Origin: JAVBNH01 sp031551635
Lineage (GTDB): Bacteria; Bacillota; Clostridia; Oscillospirales; Acutalibacteraceae
DNA: 64,000 nucleotides
NCBI GenBank assembly: GCA_031551635.1
Contig: JAVBNH010000003.1
Span: forward strand, 69,545 to 133,544
Direction: 5' to 3'
The notes under the pieces were generated by a model. That model saw nothing but the letters and a program-made list of their open reading frames with translations, did no database searches and was not told the origin of the DNA. Below are positions 44,854 to 53,226 of the stretch, in pieces. Each line of letters opens with the position of its first letter. Within the stretch, counting starts at the first letter, position 1. The translations under genes were made by a program, and so were the position numbers.

Positions 44854-46788
44854 ATGTCCAGAGTACATACCCGCTCAAAAATGAGCACTCGCAAAAAACT
44901 GGCAGCAATCACAGCCTTTGCGCTGATAGCTTCCCTGTTAGTCGGCGGCGTTTTCGCGTGGACTGACTTCTCTCAGAATTTCATCAACCGTTTCCGCGGC
45001 GGCGTAACCCCTGACGCCCTCCTGCATGACGATTTCGAGCCTTGGGAAAACAAGGACGTTTACGTTGAAAACACAGGCGAGCAGGACATCTTCGTCCGCG
45101 TTAAGCTCAACGAGTTCCTTCAAGTCGGCAACAATCCCGTTATACCCGGCACAGTTGCAAAAGACACAAAGACTTGGAAAACCCATCTTTGGGACACTAC
45201 CCCTGCTGACTGCGCGCTTGAGACACATGACTATTTCACATGGATTTTAGGCGGCGAAAAGATTTATCTTCCCGGCACAAGCGAGTTCGGCAACGAGACA
45301 TACGCTGACGGCGAAGAAGGCCCCAACGGCGAAATCGCTAAGCCGACCCTTCCCGCAAATGACATCGTTTTAATGGCTGACTATATCGCAAACAAGGCGG
45401 CTTATGACGCCGCAGGCGGCCGCTGGGTTCTCGACACAGACGGCTGGGCTTACTGGAGCCTTCCGCTTGAGACCAAGCAAGCAACCTCCCTCCTCCTGAC
45501 AGATGTTGATAAAAAAGACCCCTTTAACATTGACGATAATTTCTACTACGCGATAGATGTTAAAATGAACGCCACAAACAAGACAGAAGCATGGAAAATG
45601 TACAAGGATGCCACTCCGGAGGCTATAAAGCACATACTTCCTCCCGGACTTATTCAGATAGGCGACAGGCTTTTCCGCTACACCGGCTACCCGAGCGTCT
45701 ACGAAGAGATGAAAAAAGACGGCAGGTCTTACGCTCCGCAGAAGTTCTGGCTTGACGACGACAACAGCATTGGCGCGACACCCGAAACACTTTCCGGCGA
45801 CGAAATAGAAATCACCCCCGAGTTCATGAACCGCGTCAAGGAAGTATACCCGAACGGCTTCACCGCCCCCGCCGCGAAAGTCGCGATAGTCAATGATATC
45901 ACTGTGGTAGCTGATGAAGATGGCAATGTTGTGATTGAGGCTGTTAATTTTCCGGATGCAGCATTTAGAGATGCTCTTTTGAATGGCTATGTTAGAACTG
46001 GATATACAATGGGAGATCCTGATAATTCCATGGTTGCTGCTGACACAGATGGTGATGGTAAATTAAGCTTGAGTGAGATTGATGACATAATAAAAATTGT
46101 TATAAATGGAGTATCCGCTGCGGAACGTAGTAATTTTACTGATTTAAAAGGTATTGAATTGTTTTCTAATCTGGAAATTATAATAGCAAATAAATCTCAG
46201 CTAACATCCATTGACACAAGCAAGAACCTAAAGATTAAAAGACTTTCGCTTGACACAAACTATTTATCATCTATTGATGTAAGCAAAAACTTGCTTTTGG
46301 AACATCTTAATGTTGCTACTAATATGTTTACTGAACTTGATGTACGCAATAACCTTGCATTGACATATCTAGCTTGTGGTACAAACCAAATTAGCACACT
46401 TGATGTAAGTAATAACCTTGCACTGATAACTCTATCTTGTCGTGGTAACTTGCTAACAACACTGGATGCAAGCAATATTACTACATTAGAGGAACTAAAT
46501 ACCTATGATAATCCGCTTATTACTTCTATCAATGCATCTGGTTGCAATGCATTGGCTAGACTTTATGCATATGGAACAGCATCATCTCCTATGAATCTCA
46601 CAAGCATCGACATCACCGGTACAGTAATTGCAGATAATTCTACTGAATTCCGTATCCAGTACAATGGCGGCATTAACATTATCGGCGCAGGTGCAAGAAC
46701 ATTTACTAACACTACATACCATAAGAATGGCAACATTGCCCCGGACGGCACCGGAATCTCTTATGACGGCGTGCTTGTCACCCCTTAA
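44854..46788 (+). CDS. SipW-dependent secreted protein with dockerin-like loop and leucine-rich repeats
   Basis: The 644-residue protein has a SipW-type signal region with GGVFAWTDFSQNFINRFRGG (about 32-51), a camelysin-like domain related to the preceding gene (about 50-345), then a second part starting near residue 353 with an EF-hand-like loop DTDGDGKLSLSEI and leucine-rich repeats of 21-22 residues (LTSIDTSKNL, LDVSNNLAL; about 430-590). The second half is clearly more AT-rich in DNA than the first, with the switch near 45890, so the repeat region looks like an added module. It starts with ATG behind AAAGGAG. The repeats suggest ligand binding. Confidence 0.72.
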   Translation: MSRVHTRSKMSTRKKLAAITAFALIASLLVGGVFAWTDFSQNFINRFRGGVTPDALLHDDFEPWENKDVYVENTGEQDIFVRVKLNEFLQVGNNPVIPGTVAKDTKTWKTHLWDTTPADCALETHDYFTWILGGEKIYLPGTSEFGNETYADGEEGPNGEIAKPTLPANDIVLMADYIANKAAYDAAGGRWVLDTDGWAYWSLPLETKQATSLLLTDVDKKDPFNIDDNFYYAIDVKMNATNKTEAWKMYKDATPEAIKHILPPGLIQIGDRLFRYTGYPSVYEEMKKDGRSYAPQKFWLDDDNSIGATPETLSGDEIEITPEFMNRVKEVYPNGFTAPAAKVAIVNDITVVADEDGNVVIEAVNFPDAAFRDALLNGYVRTGYTMGDPDNSMVAADTDGDGKLSLSEIDDIIKIVINGVSAAERSNFTDLKGIELFSNLEIIIANKSQLTSIDTSKNLKIKRLSLDTNYLSSIDVSKNLLLEHLNVATNMFTELDVRNNLALTYLACGTNQISTLDVSNNLALITLSCRGNLLTTLDASNITTLEELNTYDNPLITSINASGCNALARLYAYGTASSPMNLTSIDITGTVIADNSTEFRIQYNGGINIIGAGARTFTNTTYHKNGNIAPDGTGISYDGVLVTP

Positions 46789-46947
46789 CTCTCGCGTTTA
46801 GCTCTCTCGAATTCTCGTCCCCGCGCGGCGGGTAAAAAAGTGTTCAGTTGCCCTTTGATAATCGGGGCAGTTGACAGTTTTGGTTGGCGGCCGAAAAATT
46901 GATTGTTCTTGTACGTGGCAATCAACGGCTTGGCTGCCAACTGACAC

Positions 46948-46990
46948 CAATTGTCAATTAAAAAAACCCCGCCAACCTCGCGGTCAGCGG
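46948..46990 (-). terminator. Terminator of the phd-doc pair with CAATTGTC tail
   Basis: On the - strand CCGCTGACC-GCGA-GGTTGGCGG forms a 9-bp stem (two G-T pairs) with a GNRA loop, followed by GGTTTTTTTAATTGACAATTGG. The same hairpin plus tail occurs after the next toxin gene at 47897-47953. Confidence 0.75.
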
Positions 46991-46999
46991 AAATGTAGA

Positions 47000-47377
47000 C
47001 TATAATCTGTATTGGTTCAGCCATTCGGCTAAATCGGTATCTGTCATTTTGTTTTCGGCAACCTCTATCCCTATTTGAATCAGCTTATCATCAGTAAAGG
47101 GAATATCAATATGGTTTAGCTCCAGCAAAATTAACAAAGTGAGTGTCCCAACTCTTTTATTTCCGTCTGTAAAAGGATGATTTTTTATCAGACCCACACA
47201 AAGTCTGGCGATTTTGGCGCAGATACCGGGATATAGCTCTGCATCATCAAAAGTTTGAAACGGACTCGCCAATGCGGAATCCAAAAGTCCTTCATCTCGA
47301 ATACCCAAAAGACCGCCAGTGGCTTTAATCAATTCCGAATGGATCATAATCACTTGCTTTTTGTTTAAGCTTTTCAT
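47000..47377 (-). CDS. doc: Doc-family toxin (death on curing)
   Basis: The 125-residue Fic-fold protein has the active-site motif HPFTDGNKR near residue 66. Doc phosphorylates and blocks EF-Tu. Its start overlaps the stop of the antitoxin gene by four bases (ATGA), the usual phd-doc coupling. It is antisense to the surrounding surface-protein genes. The active-site residues are intact, so it is probably functional. Confidence 0.9.
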   Translation of the reverse strand: MKSLNKKQVIMIHSELIKATGGLLGIRDEGLLDSALASPFQTFDDAELYPGICAKIARLCVGLIKNHPFTDGNKRVGTLTLLILLELNHIDIPFTDDKLIQIGIEVAENKMTDTDLAEWLNQYRL

Positions 47378-47616
47378 TTCCCCAGCTCCTCGAAAGCCCG
47401 GATATGCTTGCCAATCAATCGGCGCGCGGCAGCTTCAATCGTTTCATCATCTGCGGCAGCATCCTTTTGAAACTGGCTGTAGTCAAGCAGCACATACCGC
47501 GGTGCATTATTTTTTAAAATCACCGCCGCCCCTTTTTCATCGACCAGACGCGCCACCTTTGAAAAATTTTGATTCGCTTCTGAAATAGAAACCAAATTAT
47601 CAATATTAACTTGCAT
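47374..47616 (-). CDS. phd: Phd/YefM-family antitoxin
   Basis: The 80-residue protein has an N-terminal Phd/YefM DNA-binding domain (VSISEANQNFSKVARLVDEKG) and a helical C-terminal tail that should bind Doc. The ATG at 47616 has AAAGGAG at a nine-base spacing; the frame extends to a TTG at 47625 that overlaps that site. It lies just upstream of doc and is expected to repress its own promoter. Confidence 0.88.
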   Translation of the reverse strand: MQVNIDNLVSISEANQNFSKVARLVDEKGAAVILKNNAPRYVLLDYSQFQKDAAADDETIEAAARRLIGKHIRAFEELGK

Positions 47617-47671
47617 CAAAATCAACTCCTTTCATTTATAGTATATCCGATATTTAGGATAAATGCAACCT

Positions 47672-47882
47672 AATATTAATCCTCATTTAAAAAGAGAAAT
47701 TCGAATGAGCCTGTTATGCAAGACGCAGACAAATAATTAATTACACTTTTGCTGCAGGAAAAGAAAGCTTTATGCGCGTTTGCTGCAGCAATTTAGTGTA
47801 AGTTATTATTTGTCAAGTAAATAGTAGCATAACAGATTAGCGAATGAAAAAATTCGACTATTTAAATGACGATTAATATAAA
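47672..47882. repeat. Foldback element of about 210 bp
   Basis: Two imperfect arms of about 95 bp are inverted around a centre near 47765. Outer TAATATTAATCCTCATTTAAA pairs with TTTAAATGACGATTAATATA; middle CTGTTATGC pairs with GCATAACAG; inner ACAAATAATTAATTACAC pairs with GTGTAAGTTATTATTTGT; and GCTGCAG pairs with CTGCAGC. No frame is present. It resembles a MITE or large foldback and lies between the phd-doc and RelE/ParE pairs. Confidence 0.65.
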
Positions 47883-47896
47883 ATTAGACTCTCCCG

Positions 47897-47953
47897 CAAT
47901 TGTCAATTGTCAATTGTCAATTAAAAAAAACCCGCCAACCTCGCGGTCAGCGG
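47897..47953 (-). terminator. Terminator of the RelE/ParE pair with CAATTGTC tail
   Basis: The hairpin CCGCTGACC-GCGA-GGTTGGCGG followed by a T-run and then four CAATTGT units (47897-47922) is nearly identical to that after doc. Confidence 0.75.
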
Positions 47954-47965
47954 AATAAGTAAGAC

Positions 47966-48277
47966 TTAAATTAAATCAAAATAATTACTTGTACCATAAA
48001 ATATTCTGCGAATAAATACAGTTTGTGCAGCTTCATCTACTTCATAAACAACAACATGATTTTTTACTATTGCCCGGCGATAACTCCTTTCAACAATTTC
48101 CGGCGATTCTATAAGCGAAAACATAAAAGGGAATTTTTTCAAACGGTCAAAGCATTCCTCAATCGCGTCTGCTAGTCGCATCGCAGCTTCAGGTGCATAT
48201 AACGTCTTAGTTATATAGGTAATAATTTCATCAAAATCATTATGCGCGGAATTAGAAATAATAAGTTTATAATCCAT
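47966..48277 (-). CDS. RelE/ParE-family toxin
   Basis: The 103-residue protein has the RelE/ParE fold: an N-terminal SNSAHNDFDEIITYI helix pair, a DRLKKFPFMFS loop and the C-terminal YRRAIVKNHVVVYEVDEAAQTVFIRRIFYG strands. Members either cleave mRNA on the ribosome or poison gyrase; the sequence alone does not decide. It overlaps the antitoxin stop by 11 bp. Confidence 0.85.
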   Translation of the reverse strand: MDYKLIISNSAHNDFDEIITYITKTLYAPEAAMRLADAIEECFDRLKKFPFMFSLIESPEIVERSYRRAIVKNHVVVYEVDEAAQTVFIRRIFYGTSNYFDLI

Positions 48278-48563
48278 GTTTTTCCCTCAATAACCGCAAC
48301 GATTCATACGCATCCATAACCCGCCCTGCAGCAATATCCTCATTCGATTCCTCCAGCTTTTTTATAACTTCCGCTTTAAACTCAGCTATTGTCTTCGTAT
48401 TCTGGTTAAGCCGCAAATCAAAAGGAATGCCGCCAAAACGCACTGTTGAGCGCAGAAAAAGATTCATTGCGGTTGAAAGATTCATGCCAAGCTCGTTGAA
48501 AATCGACTCCGCCTGATGTTTTAAATCCGCATCTACACGAATGTTTAAATTTGTGGTTGCCAT
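48267..48563 (-). CDS. RelB/DinJ-family antitoxin
   Basis: The 98-residue protein has a ribbon-helix-helix N-terminus (TTNLNIRVDADLKHQAESIF) followed by NELGMNLSTAMNLFLRS, a DinJ/RelB hallmark, and a helical toxin-binding tail. It starts with ATG behind AAGGAGATG. It is paired with the RelE/ParE toxin. Confidence 0.88.
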   Translation of the reverse strand: MATTNLNIRVDADLKHQAESIFNELGMNLSTAMNLFLRSTVRFGGIPFDLRLNQNTKTIAEFKAEVIKKLEESNEDIAAGRVMDAYESLRLLREKHGL

Positions 48564-48857
48564 ATAATCATCTCCTTAGCTCTAGTGTAGCATACTGTTT
48601 CCTGAAAGTCAATTATTATACGCACTTTTCATTACAATGTCATTATTATATAAAGTAAAGTATTAGCAATCATATCTGACAGCTGAGAATTGGCAATTGA
48701 CGATTAAATCAATGTTTTAATTTCACTGCCGCAATAAAACCCTCTTTATTCCGGTAGTGCAAATTCATAACCTTATCTACAAGTAAACATCATGCTTTAT
48801 TTTTCAATTCTATCTGATTCTTGTTCGCAATAATTGTCAATTGTCAATTGTCATCTG

Positions 48858-49115
48858 TCAAATATAATGCCTTCTGCATTTAGCAATGAATAAATCGTTG
48901 CCCGAAGCGCTGTATATCAGGCGGTGCTCGTCGGTTATCCTGCGGCTCCAGTAACCGGACAGCTCATGCTTGAGCGGCTCAGGTTTGCCTATCCCCTCAA
49001 ACGGTGTGCGCTCAATATCCTTTATGAGCAGATTAATTCGCCTGAGCAGCTTTTTATCCTCCTGCTGCCAATAGAGATAATCCTCCCACCCCTCGTCAGA
49101 CCAGATTTTATTCAT
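48858..49115 (-). CDS. yoeB: YoeB-family mRNA interferase toxin
   Basis: The 85-residue protein has the full-length YoeB form: MNKIWSDEGWEDYLYW at the start, LIKDIERTPFEGIGKPEPLK, and the catalytic region SGYWSRRITDEHRLIYS ending in KCRRHY. YoeB cuts mRNA in the ribosomal A site. ATG at 49115 is chosen on length; it overlaps the yefM stop by 8 bp. CAATTGTC repeats follow its stop at 48834-48855. Confidence 0.92.
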   Translation of the reverse strand: MNKIWSDEGWEDYLYWQQEDKKLLRRINLLIKDIERTPFEGIGKPEPLKHELSGYWSRRITDEHRLIYSASGNDLFIAKCRRHYI

Positions 49116-49371
49116 CGTCTTCCTCCAGCAGCCCGTGAGCAGTCCCCTTCCCCGCCTTGAGCTGGGCAATCGACTTCATCAAACGCTCATAATCCTCCCT
49201 GCCCGAACGGACATAAAGATTCTCCATGAGGTTGTTATACTCCGACTCGGACATCAGCACAACATTTTCCCCTTGCTTCCTCGTTATAAAAATCGTTTCA
49301 TAGTCCCTCGTGGCAGCATCGCAGTATTTCTTGAAATTGTCCCTCGCATTTGAATAATTTGCAGCAATCAT
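49108..49371 (-). CDS. yefM: YefM-family antitoxin
   Basis: The 87-residue protein matches Phd/YefM: NARDNFKKYCDAATRDYETIFITRK and ENVVLMSESEYNNLMENLY. The acidic C-terminus (LLEEDDE) probably covers YoeB. It starts about 100 bp from, and divergent to, the large pilin-like gene, so its promoter shares that intergenic region. Confidence 0.9.
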   Translation of the reverse strand: MIAANYSNARDNFKKYCDAATRDYETIFITRKQGENVVLMSESEYNNLMENLYVRSGREDYERLMKSIAQLKAGKGTAHGLLEEDDE

Positions 49372-49468
49372 CAGTTAAACCCCCTTTTTCTTTATTGTAC
49401 AATATACTGTGCAATAAGTCAATCATTCAATTGCTAATTATCATTTTTTTCCGGAGGAATCCCCCCTT

Positions 49469-52400
49469 ATGACATTGAAGTTTAAACGAATCATAATATT
49501 TGCTGTATCCCTCGTGCTGATGGCAACGGTTGTCTGCTCGAGCGTTATTCCGGCGCGGGCGTGGACTGACTTCACCCAGAGCGTCACAAATGATTTTCGC
49601 GGTACCATCGAGAAAACCACTGTTACGCTAAACAAGTACGAAATGGACCCGGACGGCAATATCATAAATCACCCTGTCGCCAACGCTCAGTTCAAGCTCA
49701 TACGCATTGAGGGCGACGGCACAGAAACGGTTATCATGAACACCGCCGACAACAGCGACATTTTCGTCACCTCTCTGAGCGGAAAAATCACCGTGGAAAA
49801 ACTGAATTCCGGCGACTATAAATTTGTTGAAATCAAACCCGCTTACGGCTATACCTTCGACAAAAACAGCAGCGGTGCGGACATTACCGAATATTATTTC
49901 ACAATATCCGCCGACGACGCAATGGGCGCGGCAATCGTCAGCGTCGACGCATACAACCGCCGGCAGCGCAGCGGTCTTGAGGTTAGCAAAACAGTTGTCA
50001 GCGAAGGCAAAGATGAACCCGACGCCGAGCTGCTCGATGATAAATTCGAGTTCACTATCAGCTTTTCAGACGGACAGGATTACAAATACAAGATCGTACC
50101 CGGCGACAATAAGTTGCATTCGACAGAAAACGGCAGATTCTTCCTGAAGCACGGCGAAAAAGCAGTTTTCGATAATCTTCCTGTGGGCATCTTTTATCAG
50201 GTGTATGAAACCTACAACGCGAGCTTCTTTACTCAGAGCAGAGATAACACCGGCTCAATTCAACTCGACACCCTCGCAAAAGCTGAATTCACCAACACCC
50301 ACACCAAAACCGATGTTGAGAAAGGCAATCTTGAGATAGAAAAAACCGTTTCGGGTGAAGAAGCTGACACCGAGGAGCTCTTCTCTTTCCGCGTAACCTT
50401 CTCGCGCCCTGGGACATATCAATATAAAATTAACGGTGAGGAACCGCCGATAGACTTTGTCAGCGGCGAAACACTGCAGCTCAAGCACTCGCAAAAAGCT
50501 ATTTTCACAGAATTACCGGTTGGTTTAAGCTACACAGTCGAGGAAATTAGTGCCGGTCAGAACGGCTACACCGCTACAGTCAGTAATTTCAGCGGAAAAA
50601 TCATACCCGAGGGTGTTATCTGCGCAGTTGAAAACCACAAGGGTGAAAATGAACCCGGCAGCCTAGCCATAAAGAAAACCGTAAGCGGCACCGGCGCAGA
50701 CAAAGAGCATAAATTCAGCTTTACCGTGACCTTCACAGGCGAGGAAGCGCTCGATAAGCCCTTTGCTTACACCACCGACAAGGGCGGCGCAGGAATCATC
50801 ATCAACACCGGAACCATTAAGCTCGCTCATGACGAGACCGCGGTATTTGCGGACATTCCCTACGGTGTGCAGTGGAAGGTTAGCGAAGATAACGCGCAGG
50901 CGGACGGTTATATCCCGAGCTCCACAGAGCAGAGCGGCGCAATCCCCTCCTCCTGCCGCGCATACGCTTACTTTAACAACCACAAGGAAGACGGGAAGCC
51001 CGAGGAAAAGGAAACTATTATAACTGTCGAAAAGCGCGTTGAGGGCGAAATCCCCGACAGCGAAATCGACCGTGAGTTCTGGTTCACCTTTGTCAAAAAT
51101 GACGAGGAACCTGTTCGCTTCAGCCTCAAGCCCTCCGACCCCGAAAGAAGCAGCAAAAGCTTTATTTTGAAAGAAAACGATACATATTCCATCACTGAGG
51201 ACGACCCGTTCAAGTATGGCTATATTCAGACCGCGGCGGTCAATGCGTCAGGCTCGGCGAATGAGCAGGAAATCATGGTGACGCTAACTAATACTTATAT
51301 CGGCACGGTATGGAAGACCATTCAGGGCGAAAAGCTCTGGAATCTGAAGGGTCAGAGCGAGTCGCTGAAACCCGCAAGTATTACTGTCGAGCTGCTGGCG
51401 AACAACGTTGTGGTGCAGAACGCAACAGTAATTCCCGATGAGAACGGCAAATGGCTTTACAGCTTCCTCGCCCCGAAATATGACGCTGACGGAGATGAAA
51501 TAAGCTATACCATTCGCGAGATACCCGTTCCCGGCTTCATTAGCAAGGTTGTAGAAAACAATATTGTTAACACTTTTATTAAACCGGTTATTTCTTCTCC
51601 GATAACGGTAAAGAAAACCATAACAGGCAACCGTCCCGATAAGGATGATACCTTCACCTTCAAGCTGACCGCGCTTAAAAACGCGCCGATGCCTTCTGCG
51701 AGTTCCGCGGGAAGCATGACAATTAACATCACCGGCGAGGGAGAAAAGAACTTCGGCGATATTAAATACGAGAACGCGGGTACTTATACCTACACCGTCT
51801 CTGAGCTTAAGGGCAGCGGAAAATGCATTTATGACGACACAGTCTACACCGTGACAGTCACAGTCGAGCAGTCAGAGGATGCTCTCGCGGTAACCTCGGT
51901 CAAGTACGAAAAACTAGGCAAACCCATAGAAGACAACAAGGCAGTTTTTGTAAACGACTATGAAAACCCATACGAGACACAAGTCAGCGTTAAAAAGGTC
52001 TGGGAGGGCGGCACTAACTCGCTGCAACCCGATGAAGTTAAGGTTCAACTCTTCAAAGACAATATCGCAATGGGCGACACTGTCACTCTTAACGAGCAAA
52101 ACGGCTGGAAATATACCTGGCAGGGGCTGGAAAAATCCGCAGCGTGGACTGTTGATGAGGTCGAGGTACCCGAAGGCTATACCAAGACAGTCAGCGGCGA
52201 TATGGAAAACGGATTTGTTATAACAAACACCTTCAATGAGCCAAAGGATGACGAAATTCTTATAAGCGGCTCAAAGACATGGTACCATGGCGACAACCCG
52301 ATTACGAACCGCCCGGGTGAAATAACGGTTTATATTAAGGATGGCAGCCAAATTGTGGCTCGCGCGACAATCAATGAGGATGATCACTGGCAGTGGACCT

Positions 52401-52960
52401 TCAAGCTTCCGAAATACCGCGACGACGGCAAGACACCTATTGAATACACGGTGGATGAGGACGCCATAGGCGGCTACACTAAGTCAGTCAACGGATTTAA
52501 CATCACAAACAGCCACAACTCCGCTAAGCCCGAGAATATCACCATTGACGGCAAAAAGATTTGGAATTACGGCGCGGCTCCGCAGAACGACCGCCCGCAG
52601 AGCGTCACGGTGTATATCAAGAACGGCGACAAGACCGTTAAGAAATTTGAGGTTACCGCCGCAGAGAACTGGCAATGGTCGGTGCAGCTTCCGAAAACAG
52701 ATGACAACGGTAACATCATCCGTTACAGCGTCACTGAAGGAAATGTTCCGCACTACAAGCATCAGGTGGACGGCTTTGACTTGATTAACACATATGAGAG
52801 CGCCAGCTATCCGGGCGACTTCCCTAAAACTGTAGACAACTCCAATCTTTACTTGTGGATTATAATTTCACTGCTCAGTGCGGCTGCGTTTGTCTGTGTC
52901 ACTATACTCCGACGCAGACACCGCTATACCGGTAAATATTATTATTCTCCTAATCATTAA
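49469..52960 (+). CDS. Large pilin-like surface protein with SipW-type signal and sortase-like tail
   Basis: The 1163-residue protein has a signal region with ARAWTDFTQSVTNDFRG (about 29-46), matching the two SipW substrates upstream. It continues with a SpaA/Cna-B domain (about 50-165), three related pilin domains beginning GLEVSKTV, GNLEIEKTV and GSLAIKKTV (about 168-505), a fourth variant, and then Cna-B and FctA-type domains (about 610-1120). The tail reads DFPKTVDNS, a membrane segment (about 1132-1152) and RRRHR. FPKT resembles the sortase motif of some pilins but ends in V instead of G, and no sortase gene is in the window. It starts with ATG behind CCGGAGG. Confidence 0.85.
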   Translation: MTLKFKRIIIFAVSLVLMATVVCSSVIPARAWTDFTQSVTNDFRGTIEKTTVTLNKYEMDPDGNIINHPVANAQFKLIRIEGDGTETVIMNTADNSDIFVTSLSGKITVEKLNSGDYKFVEIKPAYGYTFDKNSSGADITEYYFTISADDAMGAAIVSVDAYNRRQRSGLEVSKTVVSEGKDEPDAELLDDKFEFTISFSDGQDYKYKIVPGDNKLHSTENGRFFLKHGEKAVFDNLPVGIFYQVYETYNASFFTQSRDNTGSIQLDTLAKAEFTNTHTKTDVEKGNLEIEKTVSGEEADTEELFSFRVTFSRPGTYQYKINGEEPPIDFVSGETLQLKHSQKAIFTELPVGLSYTVEEISAGQNGYTATVSNFSGKIIPEGVICAVENHKGENEPGSLAIKKTVSGTGADKEHKFSFTVTFTGEEALDKPFAYTTDKGGAGIIINTGTIKLAHDETAVFADIPYGVQWKVSEDNAQADGYIPSSTEQSGAIPSSCRAYAYFNNHKEDGKPEEKETIITVEKRVEGEIPDSEIDREFWFTFVKNDEEPVRFSLKPSDPERSSKSFILKENDTYSITEDDPFKYGYIQTAAVNASGSANEQEIMVTLTNTYIGTVWKTIQGEKLWNLKGQSESLKPASITVELLANNVVVQNATVIPDENGKWLYSFLAPKYDADGDEISYTIREIPVPGFISKVVENNIVNTFIKPVISSPITVKKTITGNRPDKDDTFTFKLTALKNAPMPSASSAGSMTINITGEGEKNFGDIKYENAGTYTYTVSELKGSGKCIYDDTVYTVTVTVEQSEDALAVTSVKYEKLGKPIEDNKAVFVNDYENPYETQVSVKKVWEGGTNSLQPDEVKVQLFKDNIAMGDTVTLNEQNGWKYTWQGLEKSAAWTVDEVEVPEGYTKTVSGDMENGFVITNTFNEPKDDEILISGSKTWYHGDNPITNRPGEITVYIKDGSQIVARATINEDDHWQWTFKLPKYRDDGKTPIEYTVDEDAIGGYTKSVNGFNITNSHNSAKPENITIDGKKIWNYGAAPQNDRPQSVTVYIKNGDKTVKKFEVTAAENWQWSVQLPKTDDNGNIIRYSVTEGNVPHYKHQVDGFDLINTYESASYPGDFPKTVDNSNLYLWIIISLLSAAAFVCVTILRRRHRYTGKYYYSPNH

Positions 52961-52991
52961 GTTAATTTGATTGAAACAATTATAAGTGACA

Positions 52992-53045
52992 ATGCCCGCA
53001 ATCTTCTCGATTATTAAAATAAATTCAAAAATGGATTGCGGGCAT
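52992..53045 (+). terminator. Terminator after the pilin-like gene
   Basis: ATGCCCGCAATC and GATTGCGGGCAT form a perfect 12-bp stem around a 30-base AT-rich loop, followed by ATTTTC. Confidence 0.65.
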
Positions 53046-53143
53046 ATTTTCATCAACTGCAAAGAAGTATGCAGTAAAAATGTTGGCTCATCACCAAATG
53101 ATGCAGCTTTTGAATTTCATACTCTTTTTTACAAATTTTTTGT

Positions 53144-53214
53144 ACCTTAATAGGCTGAAAGCTTAATAAAAAATTAGATTCGGGTTATGGGCATGGCAAG
53201 CAAGCCCACTTTAG
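53144..53214 (+). repeat. Copy F of the dispersed palindromic repeat
   Basis: This more diverged copy reads CCTTAATAGGCTGAAAGCTTAA through GGCATGGCAAGCAAGCCCACTTTAG. It ends two bases before the ribosome-binding site of the next gene. Confidence 0.7.
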
Positions 53215-53226
53215 AGAGGTGAGAAT

